Origin: JBGSYN01 sp041750975
GTDB taxonomy: Bacteria; Pseudomonadota; Alphaproteobacteria; Geminicoccales; Geminicoccaceae
Assembly: GCA_041750975.1 (NCBI GenBank)
Contig: JBGSYN010000009.1
Coordinates: forward strand, 1 to 64,000
DNA length: 64,000 nucleotides
Direction: 5' to 3'
In this document: in pieces, positions 34,280 to 43,550 of the stretch
How positions within the stretch are numbered: the stretch's first letter is position 1
How the letters are laid out: every line of letters begins with the position of its first letter
Position numbers and translations under genes: made by a program
The notes under the pieces: model-generated
Seen by the model: only the letters and a program-made list of their open reading frames with translations
Database searches by the model: none
What the model was told of the DNA's origin: nothing

Positions 34280-35296
34280 ATGAATGAGCGGCCCAAGGTG
34301 ACCGACCTTCGGGACGGCCAGAAACGCGTCGAACTCGGCCCGGTCAAGCTGCGGGTGGCCCTGCATCGGTCGGAGGGCGGCCATGGCACACTGGTAATCC
34401 TCACGGGCCGGACGGAGTTCATCGAGAAATACGACGATGTCGTTCATGTCGCTTTGGATCGGGGTTTCGACGTCGCCGTATTCGATTGGCGGGGTCAGGG
34501 TGGCTCGACGCGGCTGCTCGCGGAGCCATACAAAGGTCATGTCGATTCGTTCGACGATTATCTCGAGGATGTCGATTTCGTTCTGGACGTTGTTGCGGAG
34601 GAAGGACTGGCGCAGCCTTACTGGATGCTGGGTCACAGCATGGGTGGGCACATCGGTCTGCGTTATCTGGCCCACGCGCCAAAGGCATTTCGAGCGGCCC
34701 TGCTGACCGCGCCGATGGTCGATATTGCGATCGAGACAACTCCCCGCTGGCTCGCCGAAGTAATGGCCAAGTTGGCAGTAGGTCTGGGTTTAGGCACCCG
34801 TTATGCGCTGGGTCAAAAGCCGTTCGCCATCGAACGCCAGATTTACTCGGGGAACGGCCTGACGGGATCCGAGGCGCGTTACCAACAATTCGTCGAATTG
34901 CTACGCCGCTTTCCAGATCATGTTCTTGGCGGTGTCACCTATGGTTGGCTGGCCGCAGCGTTTGCTTCGATCGGCAAGCTGCGTCGTCCCGCATTTGCGG
35001 CTTCGATCCGGGTGCCGGTTTGGATCTGCCAGTCGGGTGCAGACACGATCGTTCGCAACGATGCACAAGACCGACTAATTGCGCAGTTGCCCGAGGCGAA
35101 ACGGTTTCGTTTTGAGGGTGCGAAGCACGAAATCCTGCTCGAGGACGATCCTTGGCGGCAGCAATTCTTCGATGTTCTCGGCGATTTTCTCGATGCCGCT
35201 ATCGCCAAACAGGTCGATTTGCCGCTCAAGACAGAGACGCCGCCTGAAAATCACGAGACGAACGAAGCAAGTGTATCAAGCCCGGCCGGAGGCTAG
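34280..35296 (+). CDS. Alpha/beta hydrolase, lysophospholipase (PldB) type
   Basis: A 338-residue cytoplasmic alpha/beta hydrolase. The nucleophile elbow is GHSMGGH, preceded by the strand-turn FDWRGQGGSTR. The acid lies in CQSGADTIVRNDAQ and the catalytic His in FEGAKHEILLE. The sequence resembles PldB-type lysophospholipases and monoacylglycerol lipases. The last 40 residues are unstructured. It follows the gene desert and precedes a convergent glycosylase gene. Confidence 0.86.
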   Translation: MNERPKVTDLRDGQKRVELGPVKLRVALHRSEGGHGTLVILTGRTEFIEKYDDVVHVALDRGFDVAVFDWRGQGGSTRLLAEPYKGHVDSFDDYLEDVDFVLDVVAEEGLAQPYWMLGHSMGGHIGLRYLAHAPKAFRAALLTAPMVDIAIETTPRWLAEVMAKLAVGLGLGTRYALGQKPFAIERQIYSGNGLTGSEARYQQFVELLRRFPDHVLGGVTYGWLAAAFASIGKLRRPAFAASIRVPVWICQSGADTIVRNDAQDRLIAQLPEAKRFRFEGAKHEILLEDDPWRQQFFDVLGDFLDAAIAKQVDLPLKTETPPENHETNEASVSSPAGG

Positions 35297-35383
35297 GTTC
35301 CCAGGCGTTCTCGCCTGCGAATGCATTTTCCGAATGCTACCGGCCACCCAACGATCGAGGGCCGGCATCTCGCAAGGCGCAGG

Positions 35384-36079
35384 TCAAGTGCGTCGAGAAG
35401 CGGCCAAAAAAGCCGCAATTCGAGCCATGACCGCGTCGAACATGGCTTCCGTCAGACGCCCCGTATTCATGTTGTAGCGCGAGCAATGATAGCTCGAGAT
35501 CAAGTGCTGGCCATTGGGCAGCGTCGCTTCGGCGCCGTGACGGAACGGAACCTCCTTCGATTTGTAGCCGAGCGAGCGAAGAATCGATTCGTGGGCGATG
35601 CGTCCCAGAGCGAGGATCATGCGCGGCGGTGTCTCCCGCCGCAGCTCGCCCCCAAGAAATATTCTGCAGGTCGAGATTTCGAGGCCGTTCGGTTTGTTTT
35701 GCGGCGGTACGCAACGCACCGCATTGGTGATCCGGCAGCGTTGGAGCTCAAGCCCGTCATCGGTTCGCTCGGCAAAAGTGCCGCGCGCAAACCCATGCCG
35801 CAACAAAGCGGGATAGAGAACAATGCCGGCATAGTCGCCCGTAAAAGGTCGCCCCGTCCGGTTGGCGCCTTTGAGCCCGGGCGCCAGGCCGACGATGAGG
35901 AGCGGCGCGTCTTCCGGACCGAATGACGGCACTGGCGCGTTATGCCAGTCGGGAGCGTCGCGCCGACATTTCGTGCGGAGGTCGACGAGCCGTGGACAGT
36001 TCGGACAATCGATGGGCGGTTGGGCCGAGGGTCCGCCCTCAGCACCTGCCGTTATGGTCAGGCCCGTCGCGACCCTCAC
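35384..36079 (-). CDS. Uracil-DNA glycosylase family 5 (UDGb-type)
   Basis: A 231-residue repair glycosylase. The N-terminal cysteines in CPNCPRL and the next CRRD could ligate a [4Fe-4S] cluster. The family 5 signature GLAPGLKGANRTGRPFTGDY, with Ala instead of the catalytic Asn/Asp of other families, is present, as is SYHCSRYNMNTGRL near the end. It should excise uracil and related deaminated bases from DNA. The start is a GTG, 9 bp after the NYN-domain gene stop, so the two may form an operon. Confidence 0.88.
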   Translation of the reverse strand: MRVATGLTITAGAEGGPSAQPPIDCPNCPRLVDLRTKCRRDAPDWHNAPVPSFGPEDAPLLIVGLAPGLKGANRTGRPFTGDYAGIVLYPALLRHGFARGTFAERTDDGLELQRCRITNAVRCVPPQNKPNGLEISTCRIFLGGELRRETPPRMILALGRIAHESILRSLGYKSKEVPFRHGAEATLPNGQHLISSYHCSRYNMNTGRLTEAMFDAVMARIAAFLAASRRT

Positions 36080-36088
36080 CGTGTCGAA

Positions 36089-36760
36089 TCAGTCCTCGTC
36101 AGGTTCGAATTCATCGTCGTCGTCCGCCTCATCATCATCCAGATCTTCGTCCTCATCGTCGAACTCCTTGTAGTCTTCTTCTTCGTCCTCTTCGAAGCTT
36201 TGGCGGGAATCATGACCACGCGTGATCTCGTCTTGCAGAGCGACCAGGTCGACGAAGTGGTCCGCCTGCCTTCTCAGTTCGTCCGCAATCATCGGCGGTG
36301 TGGTTTTGATCGTGCTGATCACGGTGACGCGTACGCCCCGCCGCTGGACGGCCTCGACCAATTTCCGAAAATCTCCATCGCCCGATATCAGGATGATGTG
36401 ATCCAGCGACGGAGCCAGCTCCATAATATCAACCGCGATCTCGACATCCATGTTCCCCTTGAATTTGCGGCGTCCGGTCGGCTGGGTGAATTCCTTCAAG
36501 GGTTTGGTGACCATGGTGTAGCCGTTATAATCGAGCCAATCGACCAGCGGTCTAATCGGCGAATACTCTTGCTCGTCGAGGAGCGCCGTATAGTAAAGCG
36601 TCCTAAGTAATCGACAGTTAGCCGACAAGTTGCTCAACAGGCGCCGATAGTCGATATCAAAACCAAGGGCGCGGGCCGACTGATAGAGATTGGCGCCATC
36701 GATAAATACTGCGACCTTATCATCGGGATGAAATCGCAAGGCAGAAGATAAGCTGCCCAT
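36089..36760 (-). CDS. NYN domain protein (LabA/DUF88 family), predicted RNase
   Basis: A 223-residue protein whose residues about 15-165 form a NYN/PIN-like nuclease domain: VAVFIDGANLYQSARALGFD, GNMDVEIAVDIMEL and ILISGDGDFRKLVEAVQRRG carry the acidic metal-binding residues. The C-terminal 40 residues are almost entirely Asp and Glu. Family members are predicted RNases or regulators. It precedes the glycosylase gene by 9 bp and may be co-transcribed with it; no functional link is proven. Confidence 0.85.
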   Translation of the reverse strand: MGSLSSALRFHPDDKVAVFIDGANLYQSARALGFDIDYRRLLSNLSANCRLLRTLYYTALLDEQEYSPIRPLVDWLDYNGYTMVTKPLKEFTQPTGRRKFKGNMDVEIAVDIMELAPSLDHIILISGDGDFRKLVEAVQRRGVRVTVISTIKTTPPMIADELRRQADHFVDLVALQDEITRGHDSRQSFEEDEEEDYKEFDDEDEDLDDDEADDDDEFEPDED

Positions 36761-37120
36761 AGTACATGTCCTTATAGTTGCGGGCTTTCACTGGCCACGA
36801 AATGGCGATGGCCATAAGCAGGCAATAGCAGATATTCAGACCCACAGACAGCGCTCTCCACGTGGGTGAACGCTGTAGGGAGAACGCTGAAAATTGGCTG
36901 CGGGGAGGCCGGATGCGATGTTTTTCGTTGAGCATTTTGTAATCCCCACCGGTGCTGGGCCGGAGGCAATGTGACTTAATGTTAGGGCGGCTCCTACCAG
37001 CGGCACACCTGCGCATGGCCAGCACATTCTTTCCGTCAGTGGGTACCTTGAATTGCTTGGCGTTAATCGGTAGATCTGTGTGCACATGCACAATGCTGAT
37101 CACTGTCCTGGAGCGACTTT
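36761..37120. promoter_or_regulatory. Divergent intergenic region before rpoZ
   Basis: This 360-bp spacer separates the leftward NYN gene from rpoZ and should contain both promoters. Short direct repeats GAACGCTG occur at about 36868-36890. No gene, RNA motif or clear promoter consensus was recognised. Confidence 0.35.
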
Positions 37121-37480
37121 ATGGCAAGAATTACCGTCGAAGACTGCGTCGAGCGCATCCCAAGCCGTTTCGAGCTCGTCATGCTCGCGGCCCAGCGCGC
37201 CCGCGATGTCTCGGCAGGTTCCGGTCTGACCATCGACCGCGACAATGACAAGAACCCGGTTGTCGCTCTGCGCGAGATCGCCGAAGGCACAATGGATCTG
37301 GATCATCTTCGTTACGAGTTGATTCACGGGCTGCGTCGTCACATCGAGCTGGAGCATGAGCACAGCGCCGATCTCGCCGACGAACTCGAGGCGTTGATCC
37401 CGGCGCAGGATCCGAATGTGGGAGCAACTCTTCCCGACGGCACAAATTACGGTGATTTCGACGTTCCCAACGGCGACTGA
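37121..37480 (+). CDS. rpoZ: RNA polymerase omega subunit
   Basis: A 119-residue omega subunit. MARITVEDCVERIPSRFELV and the AAQRARDVSAGSG helix are canonical, and KNPVVALREIAEG completes the conserved core. The C-terminal 50 residues, acidic and variable, are typical of alphaproteobacteria. It helps assemble RNA polymerase and forms part of a ppGpp site, which fits its position beside rsh. GGAG lies nine bases before the ATG. Confidence 0.95.
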   Translation: MARITVEDCVERIPSRFELVMLAAQRARDVSAGSGLTIDRDNDKNPVVALREIAEGTMDLDHLRYELIHGLRRHIELEHEHSADLADELEALIPAQDPNVGATLPDGTNYGDFDVPNGD

Positions 37481-37506
37481 GGCACCGCGTTCGCCGGAGT
37501 TTAGCG

Positions 37507-37532
37507 GGGCGCCAGTCTGCCGATTGGCGCCC
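37507..37532. terminator. Hairpin between rpoZ and rsh
   Basis: GGGCGCCA and TGGCGCCC form a perfect 8-bp stem with a 10-nt loop. No T-run follows. It may attenuate transcription between rpoZ and the ppGpp synthetase gene. Confidence 0.35.
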
Positions 37533-37561
37533 GTCGCGGTACTGCGTCCAATGTTACAGGC

Positions 37562-39835
37562 GTGGGAACATTAGTGGAACGCGCCGAGGATCCGACGGGC
37601 GAAGTAGTCTCGGGAGATCCCGCATCCGCCGAGGTCATTCCCTACAAACCCGATCTCCGCCCCGCAGCCTCGCCACGGCGACGGATCCTCCGTCAATATG
37701 AGCTGGTGGATTTGATCCGATCCTATGATCCGGATGTCGATGAGGATCTGCTTAACCGCGCCTACGTCTATGCGATGCGGGCACATGGCTCGCAGCTCCG
37801 GGCTTCGGGCGATCCCTATTTCCACCATCCCGTCGAAGTCGCAGGGATCCTCGCCGGACTGAAGCTGGACAGTGCTTCGATTGCGACCGGTCTCCTCCAT
37901 GACACCGTCGAGGATACCTCGGCCAAGCTGCAGGAAATCCAAACCTTGTTCGGGCCAACGGTGGCGCGGCTGGTCGACGGCGTCACCAAACTCAACAAGA
38001 TCGAGCTGCAATCGGTACAGACGGCGCAAGCGGAAAACTTCCGCAAACTGCTGCTGGCGATGTCCGAGGACATCCGGGTGCTCTTGGTCAAGCTCGCCGA
38101 CCGACTACACAACATGCGGACGCTGCACTTCATCGACGATCCGGACAAGCGCCGGCGGATCGCGCTCGAGACCATGGAGATTTACGCCCCCCTGGCCGAA
38201 CGCATCGGCATGGAGCGTCTGAAGACGGAAGTCGAAGATCTCGCCTTTCGCCAGCTTTGGCCGGAGGCGCGCGAAAGCATCCTGCATCGACTGCAGCAAT
38301 TGCGTCAGGACGATACGGGCCTGATCGATCGCGTTATCGCCACGCTGCGCGAAACCATCGAAAGCGCCGGCATCGAGGCCGCGATCGTCGGGCGCGAGAA
38401 GACGCCCCTCTCGATCTGGCACAAGATGCGGCGCAAGAATATCAGCTTCGAACAGCTATCCGACATCATGGCCTTCAGGGTGATCGTCGGCTCCGTATCG
38501 GAATGCTACGCCACGCTCGGCACGATCCATGGCCGCTACGCCATGCTGCCCGGGCGGTTCAAGGATTTCATCAGCCTGCCTAAGCCCAATGGCTACCGCT
38601 CGCTGCACACGACGATCTTCGGTCCCGAACAACGTCGTATCGAAGTCCAGATCCGGACCCAGGAGATGCACGAGTTCGCCGAATATGGCGTTGCCGCGCA
38701 CTGGGCCTACAAGCAGGCGTCCAAGGTGACCGACGGCCGTCAATATCGATGGGTGCGGGAACTCCTGGACATCCTCGAGCATACCGCCGAGCCGGAGGAG
38801 TTTCTCGAGCACACCAAGCTCGAGATGTTTCAAGACCAGGTTTTCTGCTTCACTCCGCGCGGCGACCTCGTGGCATTGCCGCAGGGCGCAACCGCGGTCG
38901 ATTTCGCCTATGCCGTACATTCCGAGGTCGGCGACACTTGTGTAGGCGCCAAGGTCGACGGCAAGCTCGTCCAGTTGCGAACGGTTCTGAAAAATGGCGA
39001 TCAGGTCGAAGTTATCACCAGCCGCAATTCTTCGCCTTCCCCCGCCTGGGAGCGTTTCGTTGCAACCGGCAAAGCTCGGGCCCGCATCCGGCGAGCCATT
39101 CGTATGGCGCAGCGCCACGAGGATGTGGCCGCCGGCCGCGAGAGCCTGCAGCACCTCGCGAAGACCGAGCGGGTGACACTCACCGAAAAACAGCTCGAAA
39201 AGTCTCTCCGCGCGCTCAACCAGAACAACGTCGAGGATCTCTATGTAGCGGTGGCTCGGGGTGCCCTTCAGGCCCGTCAGGTTCTCGAGACCGCCCTGCC
39301 GCAGGTTCGCGAGCGTGCCCGGGTCGAGGCGCAGGCCAACAACGTCGTCGTCCTCAAGCGGCCGCGTCAGGAGGAGCGGGCGGCATCGGATCAGCCGATC
39401 CTCGGCTTGCCGCAAGGAGTTGCGCATCAGTTCGCCAATTGCTGCCGCCCGGTTCGGGGCGATCGCGTTATCGGTCTGCTACGGACCGGCAAACCCGTAA
39501 CGATCCATCGCGGCGACTGCCCCGAGGTGACACGCAGCCTGCCGGAGGATCAACGGCTTGTGGATCTCGATTGGAATCTCGCGAGCAAAGACGGCTCGAC
39601 CATCGGCCGGATTCTTGTCTTGAGCCTAAATCGGCCCGGTGCGCTAGGTGCTATAAGCACGCTCATCGGCAAGCAGGACGGGAATATCACCGATGTGCGA
39701 TTCGTCGGACGCACGGATGATCTCTACGAGATCATGATCGATCTCGAGGTCTCCAACCTGGATCATCTGGAGCGCGTCCAAGCGGCCCTTCGCGCCCATG
39801 CGGTCGTGACTTCGGTCGAACGAATGGGCGGTTGA
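37562..39835 (+). CDS. rsh: Bifunctional (p)ppGpp synthetase/hydrolase (RelA/SpoT homologue)
   Basis: A 757-residue bifunctional stringent-response enzyme. The HD hydrolase domain has GDPYFHHPVEVA and HDTVED, with the later LVKLADRLHNMRTL. The synthetase domain has FRVIV and GRFKDFISLPKPNGYRSLHT. TGS (VFCFTPRGDLVALPQGATAV), a zinc-finger-like CC segment (FANCCRPVRGD) and a C-terminal ACT domain follow. Both catalytic sites look intact, as expected for the single Rsh of alphaproteobacteria. The start is GTG at 37562. Confidence 0.95.
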   Translation: MGTLVERAEDPTGEVVSGDPASAEVIPYKPDLRPAASPRRRILRQYELVDLIRSYDPDVDEDLLNRAYVYAMRAHGSQLRASGDPYFHHPVEVAGILAGLKLDSASIATGLLHDTVEDTSAKLQEIQTLFGPTVARLVDGVTKLNKIELQSVQTAQAENFRKLLLAMSEDIRVLLVKLADRLHNMRTLHFIDDPDKRRRIALETMEIYAPLAERIGMERLKTEVEDLAFRQLWPEARESILHRLQQLRQDDTGLIDRVIATLRETIESAGIEAAIVGREKTPLSIWHKMRRKNISFEQLSDIMAFRVIVGSVSECYATLGTIHGRYAMLPGRFKDFISLPKPNGYRSLHTTIFGPEQRRIEVQIRTQEMHEFAEYGVAAHWAYKQASKVTDGRQYRWVRELLDILEHTAEPEEFLEHTKLEMFQDQVFCFTPRGDLVALPQGATAVDFAYAVHSEVGDTCVGAKVDGKLVQLRTVLKNGDQVEVITSRNSSPSPAWERFVATGKARARIRRAIRMAQRHEDVAAGRESLQHLAKTERVTLTEKQLEKSLRALNQNNVEDLYVAVARGALQARQVLETALPQVRERARVEAQANNVVVLKRPRQEERAASDQPILGLPQGVAHQFANCCRPVRGDRVIGLLRTGKPVTIHRGDCPEVTRSLPEDQRLVDLDWNLASKDGSTIGRILVLSLNRPGALGAISTLIGKQDGNITDVRFVGRTDDLYEIMIDLEVSNLDHLERVQAALRAHAVVTSVERMGG

Positions 39836-39994
39836 CGTTACAGATTTCAATCTGATCTTGCCATAAAGCGCACCTTCAAATTCGCGCTCTCGTCCCCTTA
39901 ATTGCGTATTTGTATCTTCACGATAAGCCTGGGTTGAGGCTATGCGAAACATTCTCATCTGCAGACACGGAGATATTGCAGGTAGCATGAGGCC

Positions 39995-40579
39995 ATGATT
40001 TTCAAGCGTAAGCGACAGCTTTCGATCCCCGAGCGAATCCGCGCCATCATGTGGCCTCGCTCCGGATTTCGTCGCGCCGGCCGCTATCTCATTATGCGCA
40101 TCAAGCGTATGCCGGGTTCGCCCCGCAGTATCGCCATCGGCATCGCCTCGGGCGCGGCTGTTTCCTGTTCGCCCCTGGTTGGCCTCCATTTCCTCTTGGG
40201 GCTTGGGATCGCCTATTTGCTGCGAGGCAACATGCTTGCGGCAGCAATCGGCACTGCTTTCGGCAATCCCTGGACATTCCCTTTTCTCTGGGCAGCCTCC
40301 TACCAGGTCGGTATTCACCTCCTCTGGATCGAGGGTCCGGCGACGCTCAATCCGGAAAAGCTCAGCTGGAGCTATGTTCTCAACGACATGTCGGCTTTTT
40401 TCTGGCCGACCATCGCGGGTTCAATCCCTCTCGGCGCCGCGGTCTTCTGCATTGTCTTTTTCATCTCGCGCAATATGGTCGCGATGGCCCAAGCGAGACG
40501 CCGCGAAAAGCGGGAGAGGGCCATAGCGCGTCGCCTTGCAGCGGACATTGCACGTCGCGATACCTCAGCCTCGGTCTAG
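39995..40579 (+). CDS. DUF2062 domain membrane protein
   Basis: A 194-residue integral membrane protein with a basic N-terminus (FKRKRQLSIPERIRAIMWP), the DUF2062 signature SPRSIAIGIASGAAVSCSPL followed by VGLHF, and about three to four helices. Its C-terminus is highly basic. The family is uncharacterised; in alphaproteobacteria it regularly sits between rsh and pdxJ, as here. Confidence 0.82.
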   Translation: MIFKRKRQLSIPERIRAIMWPRSGFRRAGRYLIMRIKRMPGSPRSIAIGIASGAAVSCSPLVGLHFLLGLGIAYLLRGNMLAAAIGTAFGNPWTFPFLWAASYQVGIHLLWIEGPATLNPEKLSWSYVLNDMSAFFWPTIAGSIPLGAAVFCIVFFISRNMVAMAQARRREKRERAIARRLAADIARRDTSASV

Positions 40580-40636
40580 TCATTAATCAACTAATAGTTT
40601 AATGGCGCACTCGCTTCTTCCTGAAAAGGCGAGTTC

Positions 40637-42181
40637 ATGGGCCTCAGCCAAACGCATAGCGTGTCGCGTGTTCAAACCCTGGCTTTGATCGGCATGTCGG
40701 CTGCCGAAGTCGAAGTCGAGGTTCAGTTGAGTAACGGACTGCCGAGTTTCCAGATCGTCGGCCTCCCCGACAAGGCAGTGGCCGAAAGCCGCGAACGAAT
40801 CCGCGCTGCCTTCTCAGCCCTGGGCCTGGCATTGCCGCCACGGCGGATCACCGTCAATCTGGCTCCGGCCGATCTTGCCAAGGAGGGCAGCCACTATGAT
40901 TTGCCGATAGCGCTTGGCTTGATGATAGCCTTGGGAGTGCTCCCGTCGGATACCGCTCAGAGCAAGATCGCGATCGGCGAACTTGGTCTCGATGCCAGCC
41001 TGCGTGCGGTGCCGGGCGTTTTGGTTGCTGCCGTAACCGCAGCCGAACGCGGCCTTGGCCTAATATGCCCCGCTGCCTCGGGTGCCGAAGCCGCATGGCT
41101 CGGCCAGGAGGTCGAGATCCTCGCACCCGGCAATCTTCTGGCTCTCGTCAATCACGTCGCGGGCCACCAGATCCTCCGCCAGCCAGAGATTGCGGCGCCG
41201 GATCCGGACGAGGACTATCCCGATCTTGGTGACGTGCGCGGACAGGAATCGGCCAAACGCGCTCTGGAAATCGCCGCTGCCGGCGCGCACAATCTCTTGA
41301 TGATCGGCCCGCCCGGAGCCGGCAAATCGATGCTGGCAGCACGACTTGCTGGGATCCTGCCACCGCTCGACCCGGCGGAGATCCTCGAAGTCGGCATGAT
41401 TCACAGCGTCGGCGGCCGAATCAGCGGTGGCCAGCTGTCTCGCGCCCGTCCGTTTCGCAATCCGCATCATGCAGCGTCGATGCCGGCGATGGTCGGCGGC
41501 GGCACTCATGTCAAGCCGGGCGAGATCTCACTCGCCCACAAAGGCGTCCTGTTTCTCGATGAACTCCCGGAATTCTCCAGAAGCGTGCTCGAAGCGTTGC
41601 GGCAACCTCTGGAGACGGGCGCGGTGACGATTGCAAGGGTCAACGGTCACGCCACCTATCCGGCCCGCTTTCAATTGGTCGCCGCCATGAACCCCTGCCG
41701 TTGCGGTTACCTCGAAGATCCAGCTGCCGCGTGCTCGAAGGCGCCCAAATGCGCTCTCGACTATCAGAACCGGATCTCCGGACCGATTTTCGACCGGATC
41801 GACATGCATATCGAAGTGCCGGCGCTGACTGCCGATGAACTCAGTCTACCGCGGGCGAAGGAGGGCAGTGCCGAAGTTCGTGAACGAGTCATCGTCGCAC
41901 GCGCCGTGCAGGCGCACCGCCTAGCCCGTTATCCGAATTGCCGGATGCGCACCAACACCGAACTCGAAGGCGACATTCTCGATGAAATCTGCCAGCTTGC
42001 GCCGCAGGGACTTGACCTGTTGCGACGGGCAGCCGATCGGTTGCGGCTTACCGCGCGCGGCTACTTCCGTGTCCTTCGGGTAGCACGCACGATCGCCGAT
42101 CTCGACGGCGCCGAGATCATCGGCAAGCTGCATGTTGCAGAAGCGGTGAGTTTCAGGCGAAAGTTCGTCCGGCAGTCCTGA
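40637..42181 (+). CDS. comM: YifB/ComM-family Mg-chelatase-like AAA+ ATPase
   Basis: A 514-residue AAA+ protein. The N-terminal Lon-like domain (LSNGLPSFQIVGLPDKAVAE) precedes the ATPase with Walker A GPPGAGKSMLAARL, Walker B LFLDELPEFS and a C-terminal Mg-chelatase-like domain with zinc cysteines (NPCRCGY, ACSKAPKC). The family includes ComM, a branch-migration helicase used in natural transformation in some bacteria. No other competence genes are here, so the role is inferred. Confidence 0.9.
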   Translation: MGLSQTHSVSRVQTLALIGMSAAEVEVEVQLSNGLPSFQIVGLPDKAVAESRERIRAAFSALGLALPPRRITVNLAPADLAKEGSHYDLPIALGLMIALGVLPSDTAQSKIAIGELGLDASLRAVPGVLVAAVTAAERGLGLICPAASGAEAAWLGQEVEILAPGNLLALVNHVAGHQILRQPEIAAPDPDEDYPDLGDVRGQESAKRALEIAAAGAHNLLMIGPPGAGKSMLAARLAGILPPLDPAEILEVGMIHSVGGRISGGQLSRARPFRNPHHAASMPAMVGGGTHVKPGEISLAHKGVLFLDELPEFSRSVLEALRQPLETGAVTIARVNGHATYPARFQLVAAMNPCRCGYLEDPAAACSKAPKCALDYQNRISGPIFDRIDMHIEVPALTADELSLPRAKEGSAEVRERVIVARAVQAHRLARYPNCRMRTNTELEGDILDEICQLAPQGLDLLRRAADRLRLTARGYFRVLRVARTIADLDGAEIIGKLHVAEAVSFRRKFVRQS

Positions 42182-42251
42182 TGGCCCAAAGGGCCCCCTT
42201 GATCGGCCTCATGACCCGACCATCTGGCCAGAGATTGCAAAGGAATGCCCG

Positions 42252-42986
42252 GTGTCTCGAATCCGCCTCGGTGTCAATGTCGACCACGTCGCCACAGTCC
42301 GCAATGCCCGCGGTGGCGACCATCCCGACCCGCTGCGTGCGGCATTGCTGGTCAAAAATGCCGGAGGCGACGGCGTTACGGCGCATCTACGCGAAGACCG
42401 TCGGCATATTCGCGATGATGACATCCGGCGCCTTGCCGCATCATGCGAGTTGCCGCTCAATCTCGAAATGGCGGCAACCGAGGAAATGCTGCAGATTGCG
42501 CTCGATGTCGGTCCGCACGCCTGTTGTCTCGTGCCGGAACGGCGAGCCGAGCGGACCACGGAGGCCGGTCTCGATGTGGTCGCGCAAAAGGACGTCCTAG
42601 CCCCGATCATCAAGAGCCTCGGCGGTCGTAACATCCGGGTCTCGCTCTTCGTCGATCCCGAAAGACCTCAGCTTGAAATGGCGCGTCACTTGGGAGCGCC
42701 GGTCGTCGAGTTGCATACCGGCACCTATGCCGCTGCTTCCGGTCCCCATGACATCCAGACGGAGCTCGGGCGCCTCCAGGAAGCGGCAGGCCTTTGCGCC
42801 GAACTCGGTCTTGAATGTCATATGGGCCATGGCCTCGACTACCAGAACGTCGCTCCAATCGCCGCTATCTCGAATGTAAGAGAGCTCAACATCGGCCATT
42901 TCCTTATCGGGGAGGCCATTTTCATCGGGATCGATGCAAGTATTCGCAAGATGCGCGAGCTGATCGATACGGCTGTCATCTCGTGA
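42252..42986 (+). CDS. pdxJ: Pyridoxine 5'-phosphate synthase
   Basis: A 244-residue TIM-barrel enzyme forming pyridoxine 5'-phosphate from 1-deoxyxylulose 5-phosphate and 3-amino-2-oxopropyl phosphate (vitamin B6). Motifs: RLGVNVDHVATVRNARGG, GGDGVTAHLREDRRHI, LNLEMAATEEML and CHMGHGLDYQNV. The start is GTG at 42252. The stop overlaps the GTG start of acpS by 4 bp. Confidence 0.95.
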   Translation: MSRIRLGVNVDHVATVRNARGGDHPDPLRAALLVKNAGGDGVTAHLREDRRHIRDDDIRRLAASCELPLNLEMAATEEMLQIALDVGPHACCLVPERRAERTTEAGLDVVAQKDVLAPIIKSLGGRNIRVSLFVDPERPQLEMARHLGAPVVELHTGTYAAASGPHDIQTELGRLQEAAGLCAELGLECHMGHGLDYQNVAPIAAISNVRELNIGHFLIGEAIFIGIDASIRKMRELIDTAVIS

Positions 42987-43408
42987 TTATCGGGATCGGC
43001 AGCGACATCATCGATATCCGTCGGGTCGAGCGGACCCTGGAACGCTTCGGCAGGCGATTCACGCATCGTATCTTTACCGAACTGGAGCGCACGCTGTCCG
43101 ATCGTCGTCTCAAGCGTGCCGAATCCTATGCCAAGCGTTACGCCGCCAAGGAGGCCTGCGCCAAGGCCCTTGGTACAGGATTCAGCCGGGGCGTTTTTTG
43201 GCGGGACATCGGTGTCGTCAACCTGCCTGGCGGCAAACCGACGCTGGAACTTACCAACGGAGCGCTGGCGCGCCTCAATGAGATAACGCCGCAAGGTCTC
43301 GCCGCCACATTGGAGCTGACACTGACCGACGAACCACCGCTCGCTTATGCTCTCGTGTTGATTTCAGCTGAGGTTCAACCGACAACTCACAGTCGCTTTA
43401 CCTCTTGA
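42983..43408 (+). CDS. acpS: Holo-[acyl-carrier-protein] synthase
   Basis: A 141-residue phosphopantetheinyl transferase that attaches 4'-phosphopantetheine from CoA to acyl carrier protein. Motifs: IIGIGSDIIDIRRVERTLER with the Mg-binding Asp, and YAKRYAAKEACAKALGTG with the conserved Glu and Lys. It begins with GTG overlapping the pdxJ stop (4 bp), the usual pdxJ-acpS coupling. Confidence 0.94.
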   Translation: MIIGIGSDIIDIRRVERTLERFGRRFTHRIFTELERTLSDRRLKRAESYAKRYAAKEACAKALGTGFSRGVFWRDIGVVNLPGGKPTLELTNGALARLNEITPQGLAATLELTLTDEPPLAYALVLISAEVQPTTHSRFTS

Positions 43409-43550
43409 TGGCCCTCGGTTAGTGTCTCAATTCGTCCTATATCAGGGTATTCATAGAATTCTATTGCGGGTCGGTCTCGATCTGCGATCTCCAACGCGGC
43501 GGGCATCCCCATGCATTTTGCGACACTCAGTCTGAAGAAGATTCCACACG

